64,000 nucleotides of DNA, taken from Metellina segmentata. Taxonomy: Eukaryota; Arthropoda; Arachnida; Araneae; Tetragnathidae. The position numbers were made by a program, and so were the translations under genes. The stretch covers positions 52,738,744-52,802,743 of the forward strand of contig OX375877.1 of the NCBI GenBank assembly GCA_947359465.1, written 5' to 3'. Within the stretch, counting starts at the first letter, position 1, and the number at the start of each line of letters is the position of its first letter. Of the stretch, positions 22,195 through 34,128 are shown piece after piece. The notes under the pieces are model-generated. The model was not told where the DNA came from, did not search any database, and worked only from the letters and a program-made list of their open reading frames with translations.

Positions 22195-22275
22195 ATTCAT
22201 CGGGAGGGATTCTAAGCCTCTGCCAATAGCCGTTGTATTGTTCAGTGCGACGTTAATTACCTGTATACCATTTAT
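22195..22275 (+). mobile_element. SINE tail T2 fragment
   Basis: GCCAATAGCCGTTG and CAGTGCGACGTTAATTACC match the 3' end of the T2 SINE tail. Head and middle are missing. Confidence 0.65.
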
Positions 22276-23980
22276 GTTTATTTAAACTAATATTTAGATC
22301 TCGCTCTTGTGTTATCATTTCGCATTCGATTTGCATCTATGAATCCAATTACTTTTCGTAATTTTACTGTAATGATCATCTAGTCTAACGATTTAATCAG
22401 TGAAATGTGTGCTTTCATCTGTTGTGCGTGTATTGGATCTACTTCCATAGTACAGCTGTCGCATGATTTCTTCATAAAATTTCTCCTCATTTCATTTCGG
22501 AGGGTTAATGAAAGCACAATAGTTTGACTAATTCAGAATTAACTGCGCAACAACAGAACAAATATTTAGAGCAGAAAAACACACCTTCAGAACTAGGAAA
22601 ATTTCTTTTGTTTCGTTTCGAACCAGAAAATTCCCGGTAGCTTGTAAAAGTTATTGTTTTTTAATAGTTACTGTTTGTTATATAATATACCTAACACATA
22701 CTAATAAATGTTTTTGTGTGCTTTTAATGAGGTAGTAACATTGTTTAGATTGATTAAACAAATTGTTTAGTTTTGCTTTCCTGTTTTGGATGTTTTACGA
22801 TTTGCGCAGTGGTAGATGATTTGATCGGTGGTTATTTTTTAATTTATCATAATTTTATATTTTATTTATGGCGTTTAGTAGAACGTGATTATTGAACTGA
22901 ATGAAGTAAACTCAGAATTCTAAATAAAATCAGAAAATGAAACATTATTTTTGGCTTTGCCAGATACCAAGTGACAAAAGTACACTTTTACTATCAGTGT
23001 TTTTTTTTTCTTGCTTGTGTTTTGCGCATTAAATAGACTCGTTTACTTACAAAATGTGAGTTACGCAAAATTAAATGTTTTTCATCATTTCATATCGTTA
23101 GTCAAATATTTGTAAATTATTGATATTTTGGAAAGAAGTAAGAAATAAGTTCAATCATATATATGCACTATTAGAATTTAAATTCAATAAAATTTAACTT
23201 TTGGGTAAAATTGTTTTACCAGTAAAGCTAGTAAAACAGTCTGAATTGAGTACCACAATAGTAATAATCCTCAGTCTTATTCGTATGGGGATTTGGAATT
23301 GTTTTTAGCTCCCCAGTACAGATAGGACAAAAAACCCGGAAGAATATTACATCTAGGGCTCTAAAGAAAAAGTGTATCAAATTTGGTGGGAATTGTTTAA
23401 GCAAATAAAGAATACTACGTAAAGATTTGTATAAAGGACCGACAGACGCTAACTTTGCTTTATTATACTAATAGAACTACTCAGCGTTACTTGGTTTGAA
23501 TCGGTTAAAGGTTGATTGAAAAAAGTGACGACTAATCAATTTTCTTTCATAGAAAAATCCAAACATTATCAAGTATCCGGAAAAAATAATTTTTAACGTC
23601 GCTTTAACTTTTTTTATAGTTTTTACAACTTACTTTTGACTTTTATATGTATACACAGTATATCATCATATAATACAAGTCATATTCATAGCACTAGTGT
23701 TGCAAGACAAACTACAAAAGCGTTTTCTAAAGTGACTACTACAGAAGTCGATTTAGAAATATCTTTGAACTATTACAAATAAATTACTACTATTACATTT
23801 ATGATCAAATAATTTTTCGCTTGGGATTTGGTTTTCCATTAACATGTAAGTTATGTAAAATTAAATAATTTATATATCGTTTTACCATCGATAAAATATT
23901 CATAAATTATTTATGTTATGGAAATAAACAAAATATCAGTTCAAACATGAACATTAGAATTTAATTTAAATTGTTTAAAT
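22276..23980. other. AT-rich DNA with one diverged repeat
   Basis: At about 23285-23480 a stretch with GGACAAAAAACCCGGAAGAA and AAATTTGGTGGGAATTG resembles 25495-25730 and, more weakly, 40540-40640. The rest shows nothing. No coding frame of interest. Confidence 0.45.
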
Positions 23981-23981
23981 A

Positions 23982-25358
23982 CACTCTATAACAAAAAAAA
24001 TCGACGCACCAAGAAACAGTTGTCCGATGGAGACAAAAATTGGTGGATAGGAAAATTATGTACAGAATAGAAAATGATTAAAATTTCAGAACAATTGAAT
24101 GATTTATTTTAGAGTTACAGTAACGAGCTCAATAACGTGTTGACCCGCCTCTAGCCTGGATGCAAGCTGCCACACTGCGTGGCATAGACCGATAAAGCTC
24201 CCGGATGGTCTCCTGCGGTATTTCTTGCCAAATTTGCTCCAATTGTCGGACTACTTCATCAACATTCCCTACCGGATGCAGTCGCCTTCCCATCATATCC
24301 CAGACATGCTCGATGGAAGAGAGATCTGGTGATCTGGCTGGCCAAGGAAGTGTTTGACAAGCGTGAAGACTGTTCATAGCAACACGTGCCGTAGTTGGGC
24401 TGGCATTGTCTTGCTGAAAAATAAGCCAAGGGTACTGCGAAATGAAAGGTAGCAAAACAGGGTCTCAGAATGTCGTCAACGTACCGTTGTGCAGTAAGTG
24501 TACCTCTAATGACGACCAAAGGGGTCCGGCTATCAAGGGAAATGGCACCCCAGACCACAACTCCTTGTTGAGGGCCCGTGTGGCGTGCGATAGTGAAAGC
24601 AGGATCGGCACGCTGCCCTGGGCGTCTCCAGACACGTCTTCGATGATCGTCAGGACACAGTTGGAAGCGGGATTCGTCGCTAAAGACTATACGTCCCCAG
24701 TCAGCATCATTCCAGCCTGATCGAGCCAAGCACCACTGTAATCTGGCTCGACAGTGTGCAGGCGTGAGTGGCAGGTGGCGTAACGGTCGGTACAAGCGTA
24801 GATTTCGCTCTCTCAGCCGTCTGTGAATGGTCATGGTGGACACTCGTGTGAGGGTCGCACGATTGATGGTTGATAGCGAATAATCAGGTGCTGTGACAGC
24901 TGATCTGACAATCACTCTGTCCTCGCGATCTGTTGTGGCCCTACGTCGACCGCTACCATCACGACGCTGAAATCTGCCATTGTCCACCCACTCTTGCCAG
25001 CATCTTCTAATCGCCGCATCGGTTCGACAAACCTGCCTCTTTCGATCCAATGATACGACCTCTTTCAAACTCTGAAAGTTGCTCGTAATGATCTCGAATC
25101 CTGCGGCGAGGCATTTTTTCAGTCGTTAAAAGGTATCCTAAATCGCAATGCTGCAGAAATTTTTAACAACAGTTCAAGAACAACTCCTTGTGTACATCTG
25201 CTGGATGCGCAGTTCCGATGCGCTGGAGATCGCACTATTCATTCATTGGACACCAAATTTTAATCATTTGCATATTTGGTCAAAACATTTTTGCATACGA
25301 AATTTCTAAGCAATCGGATGATTCTTTCTTGGTGCGTCAATTTTTTTGTTATAGAGTG
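23982..25358 (-). mobile_element. Tc1-like transposon, copy 2 (1377 bp)
   Basis: Same family as copy 1, inverted. TIR CACTCTATAACAAAAAAAAT at the left, matched by the right end, with TA at 23980-23981 and 25359-25360. It is exactly 29 bases shorter than copy 1, explained by one deletion in the transposase. Sequence identity to copy 1 looks very high across the coding part. Confidence 0.95.
24129..25114 (-). pseudogene. Tc1-like transposase, two frame-breaking lesions
   Basis: Minus-strand ATG at 25112-25114 and stop at 24129-24131, as in copy 1. A 29-base deletion just after GAGGCAGGTTTG (near 25025) removes part of the helix-turn-helix and shifts the frame. The second lesion, near 24455, is the same frame change as in copy 1, with identical surrounding bases. 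Catalytic motifs remain readable: VFSDESRF, IFQQDNASP and SPDLSSIEHVWD. Several positions look closer to consensus than in copy 1 (LPWPARSPDLS, SMPRSV), so the copies diverged separately from a parent that already carried the shared lesion. Non-functional. Confidence 0.93.
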
Positions 25359-25360
25359 TA

Positions 25361-27769
25361 TAATGTTTTGGAAGAAACAAAAATTTCGAGCAATATACTG
25401 GTAAAACAATTTTTATTGGAAAGGTTTTACATCAATGCTGGTATAACAGAATTCGATATACCGTAGTCGTTTTATGCTCAATATTTTTCCTACAGGGATT
25501 TTGGATTGTTTTCACCCACTCTACACACCTAGGACAAACAAAATGGAGGCTATTATGTAACTTACGATACCCGCAAGAGTTCTAAAGACTATTTGTTCAA
25601 AATTTGGGGATGATGGGTCAAACGGATGAGATTTGTGGTAAAGGACAGAAAGGACAGGCAACCTGAAAAATTAACAGAGAAACGTCAACTCTGCTTTACA
25701 TATATATAGACGTAAAATGTTTTACTCTATTCTATGATCAACATATTCGAAAAGGAAGCACTTATCGGGCATGTAACATCGAAAAGGGCACTTATGATTG
25801 AAAGGAAGAAAATGTCAAGGGGTTGAGCTCTTGTTGTCATTACACCACTTGTTCATAATGAACTTTCTTAAAAGCGTGTAATTGTTCATGCAAAAAAAAA
25901 TGAAAAGGAAAATCTACCCTCCTTTAATAATGGAAGCAGTCATATTTAATTTTTTTATGTTCGAGGCAAATATAATTCGAAAACAGTCTTAGTAGTTTCT
26001 TCTAAAACCAAAGTCATGACCAAAGTTCTAATTTAGACATGCTTAATTTTGAAAATTCTACTCTCATTTATCACGAAGTCTTTTACTGCTACTGTTTATC
26101 CAAAGGCACCGGGTAATACGTTGCTTTAATCCTTTTTACAATGAAGGATTGTGATGTTCTACTGGATGAAAGGCTATTAAAGATTTAGATTTAGATTATT
26201 TAGATTTATTAAGATTTTAATTAATTCTTTACCCGCACAAGTTTAAATTTTCTGGACATGAGACCCGAAAACCAATGTAGTTTATAGATAGTTATTATTT
26301 ATGCTAAACATGAATATATATGATGTATAATATTAATATAGAGGAAAAAATTTTTTTGCGGGGAAAATGTTTGAAGTATTAAAACGCAACACAGGAATTA
26401 GTAAAGTAAATCACACCATAAAGTAGGAAAAGTGCCACAAATGCCAAGCATAAGCAATGTTTTCCCATCTGGTTCCCAAACAGATAAATAAATTTCATTT
26501 TAACCAATAACCAGAAACGTAAAAATTTTGGACCTAGATAAAAAAAAAGTTGCGGTATCCCACCGACATTAAACGTTATAAATTTTTGTACAAAGATTAA
26601 AAAATCAGACAAATTTAGAATATTTTTGCATTATATTTTAGTCATTTATGAATAAATACATAAAATTTCTTTAAATATTTAAAATAAAAAAATTAATTGG
26701 TCCAAGTTCTACTTTTGAGAAAAAGTCATGTCACTAATGTAAAATAAACCGAAAGGAACTTGAATCATAAAAAATTTCCTACTTGGCATTAATATATATA
26801 TCATGCAAAAGTAACTTGTAAGTGAAAAATTGTTATTTGAAAGTAAACAGTAAAAATGAGACACGGCATGCCTATTTTTCGATCCTGATATCCGATTGAT
26901 ATGTACTGCATATTTGCACTCAAAGCATAGACAAAAAGGTTTATATTCATAACATAGAAGAAATGAAGCTTTTCTCTATGAACTGCATAGAACAGTATAG
27001 CATCCCAAAATATACCGATTCAATGGAAAATTTTGACCTTACAATAAAATATTCATTACTGCAATTATCATAATCGCTAAATAATTCCTCTTCAATCCGT
27101 AACCTATTTTCTTAATCATCAGATAGGTGAAATAAATCATTTACATTCCAAATTAAAATTTCATAAATACAGATTAGTTTACACCAGCATTGTAAACAAA
27201 TCCAATGGATCAATGCATAAAACATAAATACAAATTAACCAACATATTACACAAAACAAAATGAAAAGATTAAAATTGTCAATTATAAAGATTTTCATGG
27301 GCAAAATTGGCAGGATTTTCTGATATTGCAAAAAACCTTTACACTGTAACTAAGTGTCTTAATTTTTCTACTAACAGACTAAAATACTACATAAATAACT
27401 AAAAAAACTTAATATAGAATGTTAGTTGCCGTAATTTCAATAAATTGAGTGAATATATATATTGAGCACTTCACCCATCATATGAAGGACGGTTCAAAAT
27501 TGTTCATATGATTGACAGTCACATGGAATGTTTAAAACAAAACCCAACGGTTATGTAATGACTTGTGAGTGACACCTGTTGGTCAATGGCCCAAATTGGA
27601 AATGCATACTTCTCAGGTAATTATGATATCCATCAACAATTAGTTTATTTCTCGTCAACATCCATTTTTAAAACTGTATTGAGACTACCATGGACTATTT
27701 TCCATTTGAAATATTAAAACACTGAAAATTATATTCATTAATTTCCTTAATTTATATATTTTGTATTGT
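25361..27769. other. AT-rich DNA, one diverged repeat, no gene
   Basis: 25495-25730 is the partner of the repeat at 23285-23480 (GGATTTTGGATTGTTTTC, AAATTTGGGGATG). A short TTTAGAT run sits at about 26180-26210. Otherwise unstructured. Confidence 0.45.
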
Positions 27770-27840
27770 GTTTGACGCAGCTTGACCAAATGTGGGCTTG
27801 GTGCCATAAAAACCAACCCGAACAATCTCTCGTATTTTCA
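27770..27840 (+). mobile_element. Probable LINE 3' end fragment
   Basis: GGTGCCATAAAAACCAACCC followed by GAACAATC matches the stretch at 29420-29490 (GCGCCATAAAACCCCAAAAC, AATCAATC) and resembles the 3' termini of I-type LINEs. Only the tail is left. Confidence 0.4.
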
Positions 27841-29164
27841 ATTTAAACATTTTCATCTAACTTTTACGACTCATTAAATTAAATGTAAAAAACTAAAATC
27901 AAATTCCCGATATTTAAATGGGAAAACAAAACTAATACCTATTTAAAATATAAATAATGCATGCGTGTTCTCACATATACACAAGCCCTTTATTCATTCA
28001 AACAAATATCATTCATTAAATTCATGAGAACAATTTTCAAAACCACATAATCAAATAATATTTCCCAATTGCCGCTTAAAAGCAATTATAAATGATTCAT
28101 AACCGAAGATTACTTTTTAATTATTCTGAATGCATTTAAGCACACATAAAAAGCTTCTGTTCCTCGCAATAGATAATTTATCTTATTCTTACATGCTCGA
28201 TGACAGATTTTTAAATTACTTACTTTTGTAATTATTGTTTGTTACGTCTATTCCAATAAGAAAATAACATTTATGTCACAGCAAATTAAAAATAATTGAC
28301 GCAGAATTCACGAACCGAATTTTCTCACTGAAAAGCTTAATCTTATAATTTAAGTATTCCTAATATCTGAAGAATAGACTTCTCAGCATTAAAACTAGGA
28401 ATGACATTAATTGGAAAGGTTAAACTAACTCTCTCTGCGATGCATCTTTTTTTCTCTCGGGCATTTCCACGAACCGCGGCATCAATTAAAGCGTTTTGAT
28501 AGATGGGGTCATAACTTGATACAAAGTAAGTAAAATCTTTACAACAGATTCAAAGTGAATAATTATTTGGAAAACAAGGAGTGCCTGTAGGGTTGTTAAC
28601 CTTTTGTCGAAAGCTAATTCGTGAAAAGCTACCATGGCCAAAATTTCCTACGACGCGACGTCTTTAATATTCTGTGTGGCTATTCTTCTCTGAGTTCAAG
28701 CTTATACGTGTAAGTGTAATACACTCGACATTTTTAACCTTTGACTTCCAGCAGACCTTTGAATCAACGCTAAGATTATTTTATGTGGTTTTACCTGCAA
28801 CAAACTTGTATGTTGCAATGTATTGCACACTATTTACTGTTCAGTATGTCGAGGGGCCATAGGACGTGGGGGCACCTTTTAGATGGGTATCAGTAAAATT
28901 AGTTTTGAGGCCTCATGGTGAACGCGAGAACAACGTGTTGAATACCCGGAAAAGCTTGATTTATAATCCACAATTATACACCGACACTAACCAGTAGGGT
29001 TACTATTATTCTGATGAAATACTGCAACTGTCTGTTAGATTTTTCAAGTATTTCTCAATACGAGAAGCAAGATCACCTATTTCCTAACGTGTTTCTTATC
29101 CCCTTACGCGATGAGGTGAAACGTATTGCAGATTTACTATACGCTGTGTTTAATCATAAGTCTG
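27841..29164. other. AT-rich DNA, nothing recognised
   Basis: No domain or repeat seen. A CT-rich, somewhat GC-richer stretch at 28430-28510 is unremarkable. Confidence 0.45.
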
Positions 29165-29400
29165 GTTAGTTTTTCATTGCACGAGAGTCATAATTGGCAA
29201 AGCTGCACCAACCGGAAGGTAGACAACGTCATGTATATACACATACAAGAAAGTTTTACCTACACAGAAGTGATTAACTGGAATACACTCAGGATATGGC
29301 ACAAGAATCGCCATATTACGACGAAAACAAGACAAAGTCAAGTAATGGATATACATACAGGAAATTTTTACTGACACAAAAGAAGTCATCCTTTCTTTTC
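29165..29400 (+). repeat. Dispersed repeat of unknown family, copy 1
   Basis: Aligns with 38605-38860: GGC(A/C)AAGCTGCAC, CAACGTCA, AAGTTTTA(C/T) and a following TACAC(A/C) block. Both copies keep an open frame for part of the length, but the frames differ by indels. It may be the 3' part of an element. Confidence 0.5.
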
Positions 29401-29419
29401 ACAATTATTTGACATTGCC

Positions 29420-29490
29420 TGTCTTATGTTTGGCTCAGACTGGCCAACTATGGCCCTTGCGCCATAAAACCCCAAAACAATCAATCGGAA
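29420..29490 (+). mobile_element. Probable LINE 3' end fragment
   Basis: GCGCCATAAAACCCCAAAAC followed by AATCAATC resembles an I-type LINE tail, and a similar piece lies at 27770-27840. No ORF2 residues could be read upstream. Confidence 0.4.
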
Positions 29491-29900
29491 TCGTGACAGT
29501 AGATGCTCTAACATAGACATGGATTCTGCGGAAATCAGCCGTAATGTCATTCTTTGCGTGCAATCCAAAAGCGGTGCAAAGCTTGAATCAGGCTGAATTC
29601 AAATAGGAAGCGCAAAGCGACACGCACAGACCAGTCAGAAGTATAGGCGCGAGCGCCATTCCTCTTCAAGTTGAAATCATTTCAACTTGATTCGTCGGCG
29701 CATGCCTCTTAGCAACCTGCATTTTCTACTTTAATTCAGCTTTAGGTGGTCATACAGCCTTAAAAGGACTGCCTCCACTATTTCTTGTTTCCTCTTAAGT
29801 AGTTAATAAGTAATTATCCGCAATTTCACCTTCTGTATGCAAATGCCATGAAAATCCTAAATTAGGGTTCGAGGTGGTCCTACTGCCTACAAAAGCTGGT

Positions 29901-30045
29901 AGGTATTTAATTAACGTCACACTGGAGGAACACAACGGTGTATTGGAGATGGTTCGGGATCAAACCCGAAGGTAAAGATCCAAGAACACCACATAATTTT
30001 GAACGTCAGATGACGAAGTCACATCTGAGCTGCCTACAAAAGACC
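29901..30045 (-). mobile_element. SINE fragment (middle + tail T2)
   Basis: Minus-strand T2 tail and middle: plus-strand text AACGTCACACTGGAGGAACA, GGGATCAAACCCGAAGG and TTTTGAACGTCAGATGACGA. It stops at AGCTGCC, with no head. Confidence 0.7.
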
Positions 30046-30251
30046 ATCTCCTTTTTTTTACAGTTCCAGTAGTTGTAGTTTATGTCTCATGGTACCCATT
30101 ACAGTGTCACCACTTCAGTTCAGACTCTTTTTTTTCGCTTATGTTCTTATTATCGTTTCGGCCTAACTTTTCGTTACGAAAATTTCACAGGAAAGGTAGC
30201 ACCTGAAGACGTCACTACTTTCTATAATCATGTAATATAGACCAATATATA

Positions 30252-30382
30252 CAAGGTGTTCGTAAACTTTTTGGAAAAAAATTTAAAGGGTGATAGTACC
30301 CGTCAAGACGACCAATATGCGACCGGTCGTCCTGATAGGTACCATAACCCTTTCATTTTCTAAACAGTTTACGAATACACTG
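30252..30382. mobile_element. 131-bp hairpin MITE, TA-flanked
   Basis: Almost the entire element is an inverted repeat: GTGTTCGTAAACTTTTTGG and GGGTGATAGTACC on the left pair with the complement on the right (inverted GTGTATTCGTAAACTG, GGGTTATGGTACC). TA lies at both ends (30250-30251, 30383-30384). Fits a mariner-type palindromic MITE; arms are about 60 bases and the loop is small. Confidence 0.85.
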
Positions 30383-30794
30383 TAGATATTATAAATTTAA
30401 AACATAACTCACGTAGACAGATTTTCAAAAAGTAAGTAGCAACATTTATTAATTTATTTTATATTATTTGCCTTTTGTTGAAAGGCAAACATTACCACCA
30501 AACTCACTCTTCATAATCTCCATTTAAGACTGAGTATATATAGAGATTCGTGTCGAGTTAATCAGCTTTAGAATATGATCCTAAGTTCAAAGTGCAATCC
30601 TAGAGATCACTGGAAGAATATTGTTTTGGTTGTGCACGTATCCTAAGGATGACATTTTATAAAAGCTATCATAAGTCTTTCATCTTGAGGATGATGGATC
30701 ATTGCAGCACTTATGTTCTGTGCATGTTTAATTTCTAAACCATCTTCCTGGAAGAAAACAAAAAAAACACCTCATTAGATCCGTTTTGTTCTTA

Positions 30795-31111
30795 ATCCCA
30801 GTTGGAAGAGCTAAGGATTTGCAACCGGATGTTCGCGAGTTCGAATCAAAGAACGTTGTATGCACGGATTCTGGTTCATGTTAAAACTGTCATGGCCTCC
30901 AACGTTGTCGTGTTAGCGTGGGGTGGAAGTTTAGAGCGGAGGGAGACAGCTCAGGTGTTGACCTCGTTATATGATCGTGGTTCAAAATTACGTGGTATTG
31001 TAATCGGATCTTTCCTTTCGGGATTGATCCCATAACGTCGCCAAAAACCCGTAGTCTATAGCCAATAGCCGTTCCGGTGCGACGTTATTTAACTACCGTT
31101 ACCATTACCAC
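30795..31111 (+). mobile_element. SINE, head Y + middle + tail T2
   Basis: CCCAGTTGGAAGAGC (A-box region), GAGTTCGAATC (B box), AGCTCAGGTGTTG middle and GTGCGACGTTATTTAAC tail with GTTACCATTACC repeats. Flanked by TGTTCTTA at 30787-30794 and 31112-31119. Diverged from the 16.3-kb copy. Confidence 0.82.
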
Positions 31112-31119
31112 TGTTCTTA

Positions 31120-31925
31120 TTAATCAGTTTCGATAATTTCGACATACCTTTTGTATTATTTTCTCATATCCAGACCATTTCATTGCAAAATAGGAGCTGA
31201 AAACCACACTGTTTATAAAGTTTTGCATGCCAGTGTAAAAATCAGCGCAGAAAAGAAAATGAACGAACGCAAAGGTAGGTTTAGATGTCAAAAATTGCGA
31301 TTAGGTTTCAACAAATGAATATGATGTTAAATAATGGGGAAATATTGACTTGTTTAAAAAGATAAAAAGATCCAGGTTAGGTAAGGTAATATATGTTCTC
31401 TTGTGGAATAAACAGCATCATGTCGAAATGTAAGCATGTCTGTGTTTCTTTTTATCAATGTTTAATTCATCGATTTGTTTCAACTGCAATATTTCTTTTC
31501 AAAATGAGAGTAGCAAAGGTCAATAGGTGCAGCTACTAAATAATGTTCTTTTGAATTTAAACCCCTCTCTATAATTTGAAAAACAGGTTTTAATCTCGTA
31601 AATACCACAGCTTTTTAAGATGACGCGCAATGTTTAAGTACGAAACCTGGTACAAAAGTAAATTCGTTCCATGGATTTAGAACATGTATTAATCCTTTAA
31701 AAAGAACCAAAATATAAGACGCAAGTATAATGCGTAATCTTTATGAACTATGGTAGGAGGGTCCTTAAACTTTAAAGGATAAGAGAAAATTATATTTTTC
31801 CCACTTTAAATACTTTAAAAAATCAATTGAAATAAGACGTGGAGACGATGGAATCAGATACATAATTAAAAAAATAAATCTCAAGTTATACGAATTGCAA
31901 TTTTTTATCTGTAATATGAGAGTGT
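31120..31925. other. AT-rich DNA, nothing recognised
   Basis: No gene or repeat detected. Confidence 0.5.
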
Positions 31926-32228
31926 AGGTAGGTAATTAATTAAATTCGCACTAGAGCAATGGTCTATTGGCGACGGTCCAAGATCAATCCTAAAGGCAAA
32001 GATCCAAGGACATCGCCTTGTAATTTTGTGAACCATGTTCAAATGACGAAAACATCACCTGAACTGTCACCCAACTCTCCAAGCTTTCACACCACGCCAA
32101 CGTGAGTACGCTTGAGGTCACGACATATTTAACATGCATCAGCCTCCGTGTACACAACCGTCATTGGCTGGATCGAGTTTCGAACTCACAACCCTTCAGT
32201 TGCTTATCCGTTGCTCTCCCAACTGGGC
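31926..32228 (-). mobile_element. SINE, head Y + middle + tail T2
   Basis: Minus-strand copy: the plus strand shows the tail first (ATTCGCACTAGAGCAA), then the middle (ACATCACCTGAACTG), then the head complement (GAGTTTCGAACTCAC, CTCCCAACTGGGCC). Its head end touches the next, plus-strand SINE, giving a head-side junction of two copies. Confidence 0.8.
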
Positions 32229-33145
32229 CTCGTCATCTGACCGTGGTTCAAAATTACGTGGTGTTGTCCTAGAATCTTTCCCTTTAGCTTCGGTTTCCTA
32301 AAGTTTCGGTTTCCTAAGAAAGCGTAGCCGTGATCTAGCGGCCGTGATGTATCGGTGGGTGACGTCACTAAAACGTTGTTTATACTAACACATGGTGTTG
32401 GTTTCCTAGAGAGCGGTGTTTGTGAGCGTAACGAAAATTATCGGAGCCGCCATTTCCATGACTGTCGTCATAGCGGTCTCAAACAGTTGAGGAACGTTTT
32501 TTCTCTTGTAGCGGCCACATTTCATTTCCTGCTCCAAGCGATTCGAACGAAGAGGAGAGAAATAAATAAACATTTTTGACTGCCATTGATTAATTCGTTT
32601 TTGTAAAATCGGGATCGTTAAACACAGAATGAAAATTTCAACGAATTTGAAATCTGCGGAAAATTTGACACGAGATCGATACCTTAAATGTGATTTTCAT
32701 TAAATAAATAATTAATTATTTAATAAATAATTAAATAATCAAATGGTAAATAATTGAATAATAAAACTGTTTTTGATATCGATATGGCGTAGAAATTGAC
32801 GCTGATTTGAAATCTGTTGAAATTTTCATTCTACCTTCAACGATCCCGAAGTTAGAAACTTTGGACTACAGAATAAAAAAACACTTTGTTTTGTTTCTCG
32901 TATAAAATAAACCACGACAGCCGTCTGTGTTGCCCATTCTCCAACGTATTCTGTCCGTCTAAGTTGACACCTCTGGATTCTTGTTTAGATGGCCGTCTAG
33001 TTATGCCCGCGGCATCATGACGTATCACTGCTGTTATATAACGGCTCCACTTTCTTAGGAAACCGAAGCTTTAGGGGATTGATCTCGGACCGTCCTTAAT
33101 AGTCAACTGTGTTGCTCTAGTTCGACGTTAATTAAAAATTACCAT
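32229..33145 (+). mobile_element. SINE (middle + tail T2) interrupted by a foldback-like element
   Basis: 32229-32287 reads TCGTCATCTGACCGTGGTTC to CTTTCCCTTTAG. The sequence resumes at 33069 with CTTTAGGGGATTGATC and ends with CTCTAGTTCGACGTTAATT. Removing 32288-33068 and one CTTTAG restores a normal T2 tail, so the interruption is a real later insertion. Confidence 0.85.
32288..33068. mobile_element. Foldback-like TIR element, 781 bp, 6-bp target duplication
   Basis: Ends CTTCGGTTTCCTAA and inverted CTTCGGTTTCCTAAGAAAG. The left end holds a second direct copy of the terminal motif, GTTTCGGTTTCCTAAGAAAG. Flanked by CTTTAG at 32282-32287 and 33069-33074. Inside, an inverted pair around 32610 and 32830 (GAATGAAAATTTCAAC) frames an AT core of TTAAATAA steps. 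No transposase; the 74-codon frame at 32355-32579 is not recognised. A related fragment lies at 36225-36275. Confidence 0.82.
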
Positions 33146-33204
33146 ATTACCCAACTGGGCCATCGTGGCCCATAATATGAGAGGGATTTTCAGAGAAAAG
33201 AGGC

Positions 33205-33445
33205 GGCGAGCGTAAACGACCAGGGAGCGAAGCTTTTGCTGTGATGTCATGGACCCGAAAGTCAAATCATGATTATTCGAATTATTAAGATAGTTTCGCT
33301 GTCCTGATTCCTCTGCGAAAAGAATGTTAATTTGGGAAGCAAACCAAATGGGATCTGTGAAAGGAGTGTTGGTTTACGAAGCAAACCAAATGGGATGGTG
33401 TAGATATCCCGAGGGGTTGGCGAGCGTAAGCGATCAGGGGCTGAC
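33205..33445 (+). repeat. Two interleaved short direct-repeat pairs
   Basis: GGCGAGCGTAA(A/G)CGA(C/T)CAGGG occurs at about 33207 and 33419; GAAGCAAACCAAATGGGAT at 33336-33354 and 33378-33396 (offset 42). The pattern suggests part of an unidentified repeat family. Confidence 0.6.
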
Positions 33446-33554
33446 CCCCCTAATTAGTAATAAAAACGAATTTTGCTTTAGTATGCAATGTAATTTAAGG
33501 ACTTCTAAGACGATTTTGACTACATTTTGTACTTATATAATGTAGTAATATGTA

Positions 33555-34009
33555 TCATTGCTTGAACATATCAGTCAAAGCCATTTGTTTCGCTGTCTTT
33601 ACTCGTTTTGCTGCAGTCAAGTAGCTGATTGAGACGAGTAGCTCTAGATGGTCTCACTCAGGCTGCCGCTCCGTCCATTTTAACCCACTGTGTCAAGACA
33701 CTCAAACGCCTTACTATCTGACGGTCCAGTTGCTGGTTGAGTAGCAATGTCATCGTCATCTTCCGGGTCATCAATGAGTTCTCTCACACTTTGAATGAGT
33801 TCATCTTCACTGAGAATTTGGAATCCAGTGTTCGAATAATCCCACACCTGCCACTCTTCTACGCCCTCTGCACTGCACTCTGAACACCCAGTGGTTTTCA
33901 CTATGTTTCTTATGCCCTGAATTGATACTTCGTCCTCTTCGTTTTCATCATTCACTGAAAGAAACTTTCGAAATGTGGATTTTGCTGATTTAATTTTTTT
34001 CTCAGTCAT
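33555..34009 (-). pseudogene. pogo/Tigger-type transposase C-terminal relic
   Basis: Minus-strand frame from 34009 reads FRKFLSVNDENEEDEVSIQG then GFQILSEDELIQSVRE, an acidic stretch and AFECLDTV. This resembles the region after the DDE domain in Tigger/jerky-like transposases (WxxxDxxxxGxxxLxxDEIxxxV, then a helical tail). After a frame change near 33684 the end continues LLVSISYL-like residues and AKRVKTAKQMALTDMF, stop at 33555-33557. CENP-B-type DNA-binding and catalytic domains are absent. A TIR-like block lies directly upstream, so this is an internally deleted element. Confidence 0.65.
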
Positions 34010-34128
34010 CCGGATAATAGGTGATCCGTAATAACTGGAGTTCGAATAATTGGTGATCCGGATATAACTGGAGTTCGGATAATTGGTGATCCGGATAACT
34101 TGGAGTTCGAATAATTGGAGTTCTACTG
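34010..34128 (-). repeat. Tandem TIR-derived repeats of the pogo-like element
   Basis: About three units of some 35 bases built from AATTGGTGATCCGGATA and ACTGGAGTTCG. The outermost bases read, on the minus strand, CAGTAGAACTCCAATTATTC after a TA at 34129-34130, as in pogo/Tigger termini. The opposite terminus was not found near 33.5 kb. Confidence 0.65.
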
